From JABMMZ01 sp044341025 (GTDB lineage Bacteria; Bacteroidota; Bacteroidia; NS11-12g; UBA955), in assembly GCA_044341025.1 (NCBI GenBank), contig JBIISM010000010.1:1-64000 (forward strand): DNA of 64,000 nucleotides, given 5' to 3'. The position numbers and the translations under genes were made by a program. This document shows, one piece after another, positions 32,012-40,501 of this stretch; position 1 is the first letter of the stretch; each line of letters starts with the position of its first letter. The notes under the pieces are model-generated. The model was not told where the DNA came from. It searched no databases and saw only the letters and a program-made list of their open reading frames with translations.

Positions 32012-34654
32012 ATGGAATTAGACAAGCATTACAACCCTGCAGCAGTAGAAGACAAATGGTATCAATATTGGATGGACAAAGGATTTTTTGATTCTGTCCC
32101 TGATGAGCGCGAACCATTTACCATTGTCATTCCGCCGCCAAATGTAACAGGTGTTTTGCACATGGGCCATATGTTGAACAATACCATCCAAGATGTATTG
32201 ATCCGCAAAGCCCGTATGGAAGGCAAAAATGCTTGTTGGGTGCCGGGAACCGATCATGCCAGTATCGCTACTGAAGCCAAAGTGGTTAAAATGTTGGCTG
32301 AAAAAGGCATACAAAAGAAAGACATCAGCCGTGATGAATTCTTAGGCCATGCCTGGGATTGGACCAATAAATATGGCGGAATAATACTTGAACAGTTGAA
32401 AAAACTGGGAGCCAGTTGCGATTGGAAACGCACCCGCTTTACCATGGAAGAGGAACTGAGCAATGCAGTAAGCTCTGTTTTTGTAAAAATGTACCGCGAT
32501 GGATTAATTTACCGTGGCACCAAGATGGTTAACTGGGATCCTGCCGGCAAAACCACCTTGAGCGACGAAGAAGTTATATTTAAAGAGAACAATGGTCAAT
32601 TGTTTTATACCGTTTATCCCTTTACCCAAGACACCATTGACGCTTGCCATCCAAGCGAAAAAGGTTTGATTGTTGCAACCACTCGGCCAGAAACTTTGAT
32701 GGGCGACGTGGCCATATGTGTGCACCCTGAAGACGAACGCTACAAACACTTAATTGGAAAAACTGTTATAGTGCCGATGGTTAACCGTGTGGTTCCGATC
32801 ATAGCAGACGATTACATCGATATGGAATTTGGTACTGGTTGCTTAAAGGTTACCCCAGCCCACGATGAAAACGATTATAGAATTGGTGAGAAACATAAAT
32901 TAGAGGCCATAGATGTGTTAACCGATGAGGGTAAAATACACGAAAGGGCGGGAGTTTATGTGGGGCTCGATCGTTTTGCTTGCCGCAAACAAATCGTAAA
33001 AGACCTTGATGAGCAAGGCCTTTTGAACAAGACCGAACAAATTAAAAACACCATCGGTCACAGTGAAAGAACCGATGCGGTAATAGAAAAGAAAATATCA
33101 ACCCAATGGTTTGTGAACATGCAAGAGTTCATGAAACGTTATCCTGAAGTGTTAAGCGATGTAATGAATGATGAGATACAATTTCATCCTGCAAAATTCA
33201 AAAATACCTACAAGCATTGGTTGGAAAATATTAAAGATTGGAACATCAGCCGTCAGTTGTGGTGGGGACACCGCATTCCTGCTTGGTATGACAAGGACGG
33301 TCACATGGTTGTTGCTGAAAATGAAGCAGAAGCTTTGATGCAAATGCAATCATTGCGTGCAGATATTACGGTTGATGAATTAAGTCAAGATGTGGATGTA
33401 TTGGATACTTGGTTTAGCAGCTGGTTGTGGCCAATATCTGTGTTCGACGGATTTAAAGAAGGCGATAAAAAAGACTTTAATTATTATTATCCGACCAACG
33501 ATTTGGTAACGGGTCCAGATATTATATTCTTTTGGGTTGCCCGAATGGTGATGTCAGGTTATGCCTTTACAGGGAAGAAACCATTTAGCAATGTTTATTT
33601 TACCGGTATCGTACGCGACAAGCAAAGACGTAAGATGAGCAAATCATTGGGCAACAGTCCAGAGCCGCTCGATTTGATTGCTCAATATGGAGCCGATGGC
33701 ACCCGTATGGGACTATTGCTTTCAGCACCTGCAGGAAATGATATTTTATACGACGAAAGTCAAATTGAACAAGGAAGAAATTTCTGCAATAAAATTTGGA
33801 ATGCGTACCGTTTAATTTCCGGATTAAATACCTGTCCTGATGCACAGGTTTCTGAGTCTATAAAGGCGTCAGACAAATTGGCCAGCGATTGGTTTGAAAT
33901 GCGCTTTCAATTGTCTGTAAATGCCATACACAACGACTTTAAAGAATACAAACTTAGCGATGCATTAATGAACGCTTACAAATTGGTATGGGACGATTTC
34001 TGCTCTTGGTATTTAGAGATGGTAAAACCCATTTTTGGAGAATCGATGTCTGAAACCACCATGCAAACGGTGAAAAATAAATTCGAAAAGGTATTGGCTT
34101 TAATTCATCCGTTTATGCCATTTATTAGCGAAGAGTTACACCATGCATTGCATGAAGGAAAACCAGAAAAAGCGCTAATTGTAAGCGAATATCCAAAGGC
34201 CAAAGAAATATCTGTAGACATTAAAGACAATGCTTTGGTTTTAATTTCTGAAATCAGAAACATTAGAAACAACAAAGGCTTGTCGCCTAAATTGGGCTTC
34301 GATTTAATTGTTAATACCAGCGATGTTGATGCATATAAAGCATGGGAAGGTATTATCTCTAAATTGGCAAACATTAATTCAATCAGCTACAACGAGGCCA
34401 AGCCAGAAAAATGTTTAAGCGCATTGGCTGGTAAGGACGAATTGTTTATTCCATTTGAAGAAGCAATAGATGAAGCCGCCGAGCAAAAGAAGGTAGAGGA
34501 GGAGATTGCGTATTTAAAAGGTTTCTTAAAATCGGTTGATGCAAAACTGAGCAATGAAAAGTTCGTGTCCAATGCCAAACCAGACGTTATAGAAAAAGAA
34601 CGCCAGAAAAAAGCGGATGCAGAGGAGAAGATTAAGAAGCTTGGCGGCGCATAA
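32012..34654 (+). CDS. valS: Valyl-tRNA synthetase
   Basis: 880-residue class I synthetase that charges tRNA-Val. HIGH motif as HMGH (50-53) in PPPNVTGVLHMGHMLNNT, and KMSKS at 541-545 in RRKMSKSLGN. The CP1 editing domain is seen in TRPETLMGDVA. The anticodon-binding domain follows, then a C-terminal coiled-coil arm (EEQKKVEEEIAYLKG... KERQKKADAEEKI) characteristic of ValS. The first in-frame start lies upstream of the promoter, so ATG 32012 (MELDKHYNP) is used. Length is normal. Confidence 0.97.
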   Translation: MELDKHYNPAAVEDKWYQYWMDKGFFDSVPDEREPFTIVIPPPNVTGVLHMGHMLNNTIQDVLIRKARMEGKNACWVPGTDHASIATEAKVVKMLAEKGIQKKDISRDEFLGHAWDWTNKYGGIILEQLKKLGASCDWKRTRFTMEEELSNAVSSVFVKMYRDGLIYRGTKMVNWDPAGKTTLSDEEVIFKENNGQLFYTVYPFTQDTIDACHPSEKGLIVATTRPETLMGDVAICVHPEDERYKHLIGKTVIVPMVNRVVPIIADDYIDMEFGTGCLKVTPAHDENDYRIGEKHKLEAIDVLTDEGKIHERAGVYVGLDRFACRKQIVKDLDEQGLLNKTEQIKNTIGHSERTDAVIEKKISTQWFVNMQEFMKRYPEVLSDVMNDEIQFHPAKFKNTYKHWLENIKDWNISRQLWWGHRIPAWYDKDGHMVVAENEAEALMQMQSLRADITVDELSQDVDVLDTWFSSWLWPISVFDGFKEGDKKDFNYYYPTNDLVTGPDIIFFWVARMVMSGYAFTGKKPFSNVYFTGIVRDKQRRKMSKSLGNSPEPLDLIAQYGADGTRMGLLLSAPAGNDILYDESQIEQGRNFCNKIWNAYRLISGLNTCPDAQVSESIKASDKLASDWFEMRFQLSVNAIHNDFKEYKLSDALMNAYKLVWDDFCSWYLEMVKPIFGESMSETTMQTVKNKFEKVLALIHPFMPFISEELHHALHEGKPEKALIVSEYPKAKEISVDIKDNALVLISEIRNIRNNKGLSPKLGFDLIVNTSDVDAYKAWEGIISKLANINSISYNEAKPEKCLSALAGKDELFIPFEEAIDEAAEQKKVEEEIAYLKGFLKSVDAKLSNEKFVSNAKPDVIEKERQKKADAEEKIKKLGGA

Positions 34655-34893
34655 TTATAGGGACTAGGGTTTAGCGTCTAGGGTATAGTTTTGTTTTAAG
34701 TAAACTTCAAAATTTCGGAAATAACGGCAAGCCTTATTCGCCAAGGCCTGGGCCTCCGCTAAAGCTTCAGAACATTGCGTAGGGTAGTCGATAATACGTC
34801 AAGATTTCGGTTTTTATCAATTTCTCACTTAATCAATTTATCCATCCCGTTGCGCACGACGAAGGAGTTATGCTTCTGTGATCAGTTTCTCAA
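34655..34893. repeat. Composite repeat spacer after valS
   Basis: TAGGGAC TAGGGTT TAGCGTC TAGGGTA heptads (34660-34687) lead into TAGTTTTG. Next come TAAACTTCAAAATTTCGG (34701-34718) and a second, closer copy ATAATACGTCAAGATTTCGG (34791-34810). Then an octamer array (34818-34841) leads straight into a degenerate short hairpin element (34843-34884). Confidence 0.7.
34843..34884 (+). repeat. Short hairpin element, copy E (degenerate)
   Basis: ATCCCGTTGCGCACGACGAA then GGAGTTATGCTTCTGTGATC. The ends still match the family but the 3' arm has several changes. Confidence 0.5.
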
Positions 34894-36609
34894 TTATTCC
34901 ACAACCAAATTCCTTCTAACGCCTCTTCCATCTTTATCTATTAATTCAATGATATAAATTCCTGATGGAATGTTTTTGAGATCAATTGTGTTTGATTTTT
35001 CTAATTGTGTTTGGATATACACAGATATGCCAATAGTATTAAATATTCGCAATACTTGGAAGTTGCTGGCTTCAGGTATTTCAATGGTAATCTGCGTATT
35101 TGCTGGGTTAGGGTAAATTTCAATTGGTTGATCAAGCAAATCCATTATGCTATTGGCATCGTCTATAATTTCGATTTGGAATTTTTTGGTATAGACTGTA
35201 CCACCAATTAATGTGCATTTTAAATAGCCATTAAAAATACCGGGTGTTTGATAACGGTGGCTGCACGAATCGAGGTTTGAGGAGTCGCCATCGCCAAAAT
35301 ACCAAGTCTGTTTTTGAGCCAAACTTTCTTTATGGCTAAAGGTGTGCATATTGCTTTTGAATAAATCAGATATTTTTCGAATCCTAAGTTGACTAAAATT
35401 GAAATCATTGTTCAATACATAAACAGGAAATGTTTTAGTGCCTTTGTAGCCGAAATTGGTCTCTACATACAATTTAGAATTGTAGGTCCCTATTGCTGAA
35501 TATGTATGCTGTGTGCTTGCATTTAGAGATGAATCACCATCTCCAAAATACCAAATCTGTTTTGTTACACTGCTGTCAATATTGGTGTAGGTAAACAAAT
35601 TAGAATCGAGTTTGTGAACCCTTGGACTTACTGTGGCATTGAGAAATGGATCATGTAAAACCACCAATCTAAATGTCAGCGTATCTTTGCACCCCGTTGC
35701 TTTGGTATTGACATGGATTGTTGTTATGAGTTTAACATCGAATACACCTTCATGTTGATATGAGTAGCGCATATGGGGGAATGCACTAAAACTGTCTTTC
35801 TCAAATTCCCAATTATAGTACACTGACATTGGAAATGGACCACTGATAGGAGTTGTCCTAACTTCAAAGTAGTTGCCATCATAGTACTGGGTGTCATTTT
35901 TTAGTTTTGAAAAATCTAAATTAACGACTTTTCGGGGGAATATTTTAAGTATTTTAGATAAATTGGCAGGGCAACCAGCAGGGGCGTTCGTTGCTTGTAT
36001 TTGCACTGTCTTTAGACCAAATCCATTGATGTGTTTGAATAAATTGTTAGAATCTGAACTGCTATTGTCACCAAAGGTATATCTGTATTTAATATTTGGA
36101 ACGTCGCTTTTTGAAGTATTGGTGATTCTAAATAAATTGTTGCGTTCGCAGCTGTCTATTGGTACTGCGGTGAAATTGTACTGTATGTTGTATGTCGATT
36201 CAACAAACGTGGTAGGCTTACTGCTTAAGAATTGAGGATACAAGAAATCATTCGACTCCACAATGCTAAAATAGTATTTATGGCCGGGTTTTAGATTAAA
36301 TATTTGTACCGTATTTCCTTTGGCACTGTATATAACATAATTTCCTCCGCCTTTGTTTGGATATTCTGCTGAGCCCATGAAGACATTATTGGATGAATAA
36401 AATGTGCTGTCTTTTGGCGAAAAATTAACCATCGAGTCTTCACGAATAAAAACGGTTCGGGCATAGCCATCGCCGTTTGTCCAATTTAAAGTCATCCCAG
36501 TACAAGTCTTGTTGCTCACGTTTACTTGCGATGCAGGTATGGTCGGTTTGGCCGCAAATGAGAGGCTAAGGGTAAAAACACAAATCAATAGTAAGTAGCG
36601 TTTCATCAT
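34894..36609 (-). CDS. PKD-repeat protein with T9SS sorting domain
   Basis: 571 residues. Signal peptide, an Fn3-like first domain (VNVSNKTCTGMTLNWTNGDG), then several PKD-type Ig domains marked by YTFGDNSSSDS, WYFGDGDSSLN and WYFGDGDSSNLDS. A type-A T9SS C-terminal domain follows: EIYPNPANTQITIEIPEAS, IFNTIGISVY, and IPSGIYIIELI. It is probably a secreted or surface adhesin-like protein. The spacing between PKD domains is irregular, and no enzyme domain was found. Confidence 0.85.
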   Translation of the reverse strand: MMKRYLLLICVFTLSLSFAAKPTIPASQVNVSNKTCTGMTLNWTNGDGYARTVFIREDSMVNFSPKDSTFYSSNNVFMGSAEYPNKGGGNYVIYSAKGNTVQIFNLKPGHKYYFSIVESNDFLYPQFLSSKPTTFVESTYNIQYNFTAVPIDSCERNNLFRITNTSKSDVPNIKYRYTFGDNSSSDSNNLFKHINGFGLKTVQIQATNAPAGCPANLSKILKIFPRKVVNLDFSKLKNDTQYYDGNYFEVRTTPISGPFPMSVYYNWEFEKDSFSAFPHMRYSYQHEGVFDVKLITTIHVNTKATGCKDTLTFRLVVLHDPFLNATVSPRVHKLDSNLFTYTNIDSSVTKQIWYFGDGDSSLNASTQHTYSAIGTYNSKLYVETNFGYKGTKTFPVYVLNNDFNFSQLRIRKISDLFKSNMHTFSHKESLAQKQTWYFGDGDSSNLDSCSHRYQTPGIFNGYLKCTLIGGTVYTKKFQIEIIDDANSIMDLLDQPIEIYPNPANTQITIEIPEASNFQVLRIFNTIGISVYIQTQLEKSNTIDLKNIPSGIYIIELIDKDGRGVRRNLVVE

Positions 36610-36784
36610 AGTACTACAAAGATATGATTGGTTTTGAAAACTTAGGTCACTGTTAAGTCATTTTATTACAATCAACAACCCAGCAAGATTCCCGTTAGCT
36701 ATCGGGATTGGGGAATGCGTTTAAGACTCAAGGGTGAAAAACACCCCTGAGAATGCAACTGTTGTCGCTATCCATTCTTTTTCT

Positions 36785-36848
36785 CAATCTCTCGATTTAT
36801 CGATTTGTCAACTTCTCAATTTCTCATTTTCTCTCTTTCTCGATTTAT
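36785..36848. repeat. Octamer tandem array, 8 units
   Basis: Units CAATCTCT, CGATTTAT, CGATTTGT, CAACTTCT, CAATTTCT, CATTTTCT, CTCTTTCT, CGATTTAT, all in one 8-nt phase, then CCATCCCG which begins the hairpin element. Shorter arrays of the same kind lie at 24275-24306 and 34818-34841. Confidence 0.8.
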
Positions 36849-36850
36849 CC

Positions 36851-36896
36851 ATCCCGTAGCGTGACGCAACAATGTGAAGTCTCTGCTACTGGGATC
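36851..36896 (+). repeat. Short hairpin element, copy D
   Basis: ATCCCGTAGCGTGACGCAAC, then AATGTGAAGTCTCTGCTACTGGGATC in two blocks. It has the cleanest terminal inverted repeat of the short form (TCCCGTAGC with GCTACTGGGA). Confidence 0.75.
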
Positions 36897-37002
36897 CTTT
36901 TATCTTTTTTCATTATCCTGCAGCATTTTTCGGAAAACTTTCGTCTATACCTATAAGAAGAGTTCTTCTTGTTTCGGTTCTTTACATATAAATTCTATTC
37001 TT

Positions 37003-37302
37003 ATGTCTAATTCATCTAATTCCGCCCGCGTTTTCCTCAGCTTATGTATCGCTTTAATGTATTTGTCGGCTTGTAATCTTTCTCAGAAAAATGAGGATAA
37101 AAAGCAAACTCTAAAACTGAGTACCTTTTCACACCAATTGCATTCAAGTTCCCTTGTTAAAAATTCTTATTTATTTGACTATCAAAAAAATAAACTTAAT
37201 AAATCTTCTACAAATAATTTAAAATCTTCAACAGATGTAATCGAATTGTCCCTGAAAGACCAGTCAAAACCCATTATGACTTTTGTTCAATACTCCTATT
37301 GA
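37003..37302 (+). CDS. Small lipoprotein of unknown function
   Basis: 99 residues from ATG 37003. Hydrophobic core FLSLCIALMY and lipobox LSAC (Cys24), then a polar, Ser/Lys/Asn-rich mature part without a recognised domain. The frame continues upstream but that part lacks coding character and overlaps a repeat. Ser-rich low-complexity composition makes even the coding status less than certain. Confidence 0.55.
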   Translation: MSNSSNSARVFLSLCIALMYLSACNLSQKNEDKKQTLKLSTFSHQLHSSSLVKNSYLFDYQKNKLNKSSTNNLKSSTDVIELSLKDQSKPIMTFVQYSY

Positions 37303-37418
37303 GTTTTTCTGTTTCGTTCCTTTATAAGTTTCTTTTTGTATTCATATAAAATCTTGGCAAGAAATTCTGAAAATCCTTTCCTCAAAATTTCCGTATTTTT
37401 ACACCAAAATTTTTTTTA

Positions 37419-38291
37419 ATGCTAAAGAATATTGCTGTATTTGGTGCTGCTGGCTTTCATGGTCTACCTGTCGTTCATGCGCTTTTAAAAGCAGGCTTTA
37501 ATGTCTCTGTTTTAAGTAAGGATGTAGACAAGGAAAAAGAAATGTTGCCACCTGAGGTAAACGTCGTTGAAGGCAATTGGATGTACCACCACGATTTAAA
37601 AAGATTTCTTTCAACTCAAGATGCAGTGTATTGCAGTTTGAGTGTCGATCAGCACGAATTGCCCGACGATAATCATTCTGAAACCAATGGTCTTAGAGAA
37701 ATTATCAATGTTTCCCTCGAATGTGGAATACGACGGATAGCCTATATGTCTTCTATTTTGCAATACAATCAAGTAGAGAGCGAAGACCTTTGGTGGGTGT
37801 TTCAAGTGAAAAAAGATGCCGTTAATTATATCCGCGATTGTGGAATTCCACACACCATTTTTTATCCAAGCACCTTTATGGAGTGTTTCGTTTCGACCTA
37901 CAGAAAGGGGAAAGCAATATGCTTGCACGGCGTGTCTAGATTTCCTGTTTATTTTATCAGCGATAAAGACTACGCAAGAATGGTGGCCAAATCATTTCAG
38001 GTTTTAGGCACCGATGATAGAGAATATTTTATGCAAGGTAACAATTGTTACAACATGCAGGAAGCCGCCCAAATGCTGGTCAAACATTCAAGTTCAGAGA
38101 AGTTGAAAGTTAAAACCATTCCAGATTTCCTTATGAAGTTTTATGCTCTTTTTGATATTCGTTGGAAATTCAAGTCAGAGCTGGCAGCTGCGCTCAACAA
38201 CAACAATGAATTGTATATTTCGGAAGATACCTTCGAAGAATTAGGCAAACCGGAAATTAGTTTTACCGATTTCGCAAAACAAACTAAATAA
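37419..38291 (+). CDS. NmrA-like NAD(P)-binding protein
   Basis: 290 residues. N-terminal Rossmann motif FGAAGFHG (GxxGxxG type), then VLSKDVDKEKEMLP, a conserved YMSSILQY and a PHTIFYPSTFMECF segment as in atypical short-chain dehydrogenases of the NmrA/isoflavone-reductase group. The catalytic YxxxK is not obvious, consistent with a redox sensor or an unusual reductase. It ends 4 bp before the GT9 gene, so they are probably co-transcribed. Confidence 0.8.
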   Translation: MLKNIAVFGAAGFHGLPVVHALLKAGFNVSVLSKDVDKEKEMLPPEVNVVEGNWMYHHDLKRFLSTQDAVYCSLSVDQHELPDDNHSETNGLREIINVSLECGIRRIAYMSSILQYNQVESEDLWWVFQVKKDAVNYIRDCGIPHTIFYPSTFMECFVSTYRKGKAICLHGVSRFPVYFISDKDYARMVAKSFQVLGTDDREYFMQGNNCYNMQEAAQMLVKHSSSEKLKVKTIPDFLMKFYALFDIRWKFKSELAAALNNNNELYISEDTFEELGKPEISFTDFAKQTK

Positions 38292-38295
38292 TTAT

Positions 38296-39441
38296 ATGTT
38301 CCCGCGCTTATCCTTATATGTTTCAAGTATTCTGCAAAACAGAAAACAAAAAAAAGACTTCTTGAAAATTGAAGATTTTATTGGACGTGAAGAAAAAGGA
38401 ATTAACGCTTTGCCATTAATCTCTGAACCTAAAAAAGGTACCCTTATTGTAAAATGTGATGACATTGGAGATTTTTTGCTTTGGCAACAAGTCATACCCC
38501 ATATTAAAGCCAATACTGATGGTCCAATAACTTTTGTCGGCAATTCGGTGATCAAGCCCTTAATAGACGCTTGGTTTGATTTTGCTGACCATTACATTTG
38601 GATACAAAAATCGAAATGGGATGACGCCAATTACCGAATGGGTATTTACAAGCAACTCCGATTAATCAACGCCAAAGTTGCTTTCACGCCCTTGTTTACC
38701 AGGCATTTTAGAATGGACGATTTGATGTTGTATGCAAGCAATGCAGACAGTCGTTATGCTTGGGACCGCAGTCACCACCCATATTTCCCAGAAATGACAG
38801 CTTCTGATGCATTGGTTACAAATCCGATTAAAAGTGAGGCAGTTTTACAATTGGAATACATCAGACACATTGAATTTATTGAAAAGGTATACAATATTTC
38901 AATTCCTCATGAGGTAAAACCTTTGTTCCCGAATTTTACAAAACACAAAACCCTGATCGTTTTCCCTGCCGCCAATACCAAAAGCCGTTGGTGGAATTAT
39001 AAGAAATATGCTCAAACCATTCAGGCTGTTTCTCCTCTTTTTGATAAAATATTTTTAATGGGTGGACCCAATGCCGTAGACTATGCCAAACAAATAGAGC
39101 AAGCTGCCAATGAACCAAAATTAGTCAACATGGTGAACCAAACAGCACTTACCGAATTGATGGCATTTATTGGAGAAGCTTCTGTTTTGCTTTGCCCAGA
39201 CACATCAGCGATGCACTTTTCTATGTTAACGGCGACAAATACGGTGGTGCTCAGCAATGGCAACAATTGGCAGCGTTTTGCCAATTATCAGCCTTATGTT
39301 CAAAGTAAATTTAAAATAGTTTTTCCAAGCTATTTCAAGCCTGAACCCAATAAAGTAAAACTAAATTACAGTGGGGCAGAAATCCAAGCCATTACAGTTG
39401 CTCAGGTTGTTGAGGCAATTAAAGACTGTTTATCCAATTAA
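38296..39441 (+). CDS. GT9-family glycosyltransferase (heptosyltransferase-like)
   Basis: 381 residues of GT-B fold. The GT9 landmarks are KCDDIGDFLLWQQVIP near residue 52, VFPAANTKSRWWNYKKYA, and the C-terminal SVLLCPDTSAMHFSMLT donor-binding motif. In Bacteroidota such enzymes act on lipopolysaccharide core or related surface glycans. The donor here is not certain. Its stop overlaps the convergent tsaD stop by four bases. Confidence 0.85.
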   Translation: MFPRLSLYVSSILQNRKQKKDFLKIEDFIGREEKGINALPLISEPKKGTLIVKCDDIGDFLLWQQVIPHIKANTDGPITFVGNSVIKPLIDAWFDFADHYIWIQKSKWDDANYRMGIYKQLRLINAKVAFTPLFTRHFRMDDLMLYASNADSRYAWDRSHHPYFPEMTASDALVTNPIKSEAVLQLEYIRHIEFIEKVYNISIPHEVKPLFPNFTKHKTLIVFPAANTKSRWWNYKKYAQTIQAVSPLFDKIFLMGGPNAVDYAKQIEQAANEPKLVNMVNQTALTELMAFIGEASVLLCPDTSAMHFSMLTATNTVVLSNGNNWQRFANYQPYVQSKFKIVFPSYFKPEPNKVKLNYSGAEIQAITVAQVVEAIKDCLSN

Positions 39442-40448
39442 CGGGCAAAAGGCAAAGCGGATAAAGGCGTTGATTCGCCTGCCAAATATTTGTAATGTCC
39501 TACAACTGCTATCATGGCCGCATTGTCTGTGCAGTATTCAAATTTTGGGATAAATGCTTTCCACGCATTTTTTGCTGCAAGTTTGTCGAACTCTTTTCTC
39601 AATAATTTATTGGCTGAAACACCGCCTGCAATTCCAATTTCCTTGATCCCTGCTTCTTTTACGGCCTTTTCAAATTTGTCCAATAAAGTTTTAACAATGG
39701 TGTAGCGCATCGAAGCACAAATATCATTTAAGTTCTTTGCTATAAAATCCGGGTCTTCTTTCACCCCTTTTTGTAGGAAATACAGCAAGGATGTTTTCAA
39801 ACCGCTGAAGCTGTAACCATAGCCTTCGATTCTTGCAATAGGAAATTGATAAGCCAAAGGATTTCCAAGTTCTGCGTATTGGTCAACTAAGGGTCCGCCC
39901 GGGTAGGGCAGTCCGAGCATTTTTGCTGTCTTGTCAAAAGCCTCACCGGCGGCATCGTCTATTGTTGATCCAATGATTTCCATATCCAATGGGGCGTTTA
40001 CCTTTATGATTTGGGTATGACCGCCACTAACCAACAAACATAAAAACGGAAAATTTGGCATGGTTTCATTTAAGTAATGCGCAGCTACATGGGCTTGTAA
40101 ATGGTTAACACCTATGCTTGGGATGTTCAAAGCCATGCACATGCCTTTGGAGAAATGTCCGCCGACCAGCAAAGAACCCATCAATCCCGGTCCTTGCGTG
40201 TAGGCAATTCCATTTAATTCTTGCGCTTCAATACCCGCTTCCTCTAAAGCCTTCTTTACCACTGGTAAAATATTTTGTTGGTGCGCTCTGCCTGCTAATT
40301 CTGGTATCACACCACCATATTCTTTGTGAATTTCTTGACTCGATACAATATTGGCAAGTATTTTGCCATTTCTAATAATAGCGGCAGCGGTATCATCGCA
40401 CGATGACTCGATGGCTAGAAGTGTTATAGTGTCTTGTTTTTCTGTCAT
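39438..40448 (-). CDS. tsaD: tRNA N6-threonylcarbamoyladenosine synthase subunit TsaD
   Basis: 336 residues. It transfers threonylcarbamoyl to A37 of ANN-decoding tRNAs, with TsaB/TsaE. ASKHA fold with LAIESSCDDTAAAII, the metal-binding NHLQAHVAAH (H-x-x-x-H), LCLLVSGGHTQI, and IAGGVSANKLLR, then the end motif YCTDNAAMIA. ATG at 40448 gives the usual short N-terminus; the frame begins three codons earlier. It is divergent from tamB with about 50 bp between, a typical Bacteroidota arrangement. Confidence 0.95.
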   Translation of the reverse strand: MTEKQDTITLLAIESSCDDTAAAIIRNGKILANIVSSQEIHKEYGGVIPELAGRAHQQNILPVVKKALEEAGIEAQELNGIAYTQGPGLMGSLLVGGHFSKGMCMALNIPSIGVNHLQAHVAAHYLNETMPNFPFLCLLVSGGHTQIIKVNAPLDMEIIGSTIDDAAGEAFDKTAKMLGLPYPGGPLVDQYAELGNPLAYQFPIARIEGYGYSFSGLKTSLLYFLQKGVKEDPDFIAKNLNDICASMRYTIVKTLLDKFEKAVKEAGIKEIGIAGGVSANKLLRKEFDKLAAKNAWKAFIPKFEYCTDNAAMIAVVGHYKYLAGESTPLSALPFAR

Positions 40449-40477
40449 CCTGTGCATAGACTTCTTTGTGCGATTTG

Positions 40478-40485
40478 TATCTTTG
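40478..40485 (+). promoter_or_regulatory. -7 element of tamB
   Basis: TATCTTTG, exact TAnnTTTG, 16 nt before the TTG proposed as the tamB start. It lies downstream of the first possible start of that frame, ruling that start out. Confidence 0.65.
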
Positions 40486-40501
40486 CCCTAAGCCGAAAAT
40501 A

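Larger units (their letters stand above)
36610..37002. repeat. Repeat spacer with palindrome, octamer array and hairpin copy D
   Basis: Contains TCCCGTTAGCTATCGGGA (36690-36707, one mismatch from the perfect palindrome), a CTCAAGGGTG-AAAAA-CACCCCTGAG hairpin (36727-36752), eight octamers in one phase (36785-36848), then the short hairpin element (36851-36896). The rest up to the lipoprotein gene is A/T-rich without other structure. Confidence 0.75.

Noticed and set aside
36874..37002. Upstream extension of the small lipoprotein gene
   Set aside because: It overlaps the hairpin repeat, and the downstream ATG gives a proper lipoprotein signal.
40466..40501. Earlier TTG start of tamB
   Set aside because: It lies upstream of the only -7 element, so it would not be transcribed from it.
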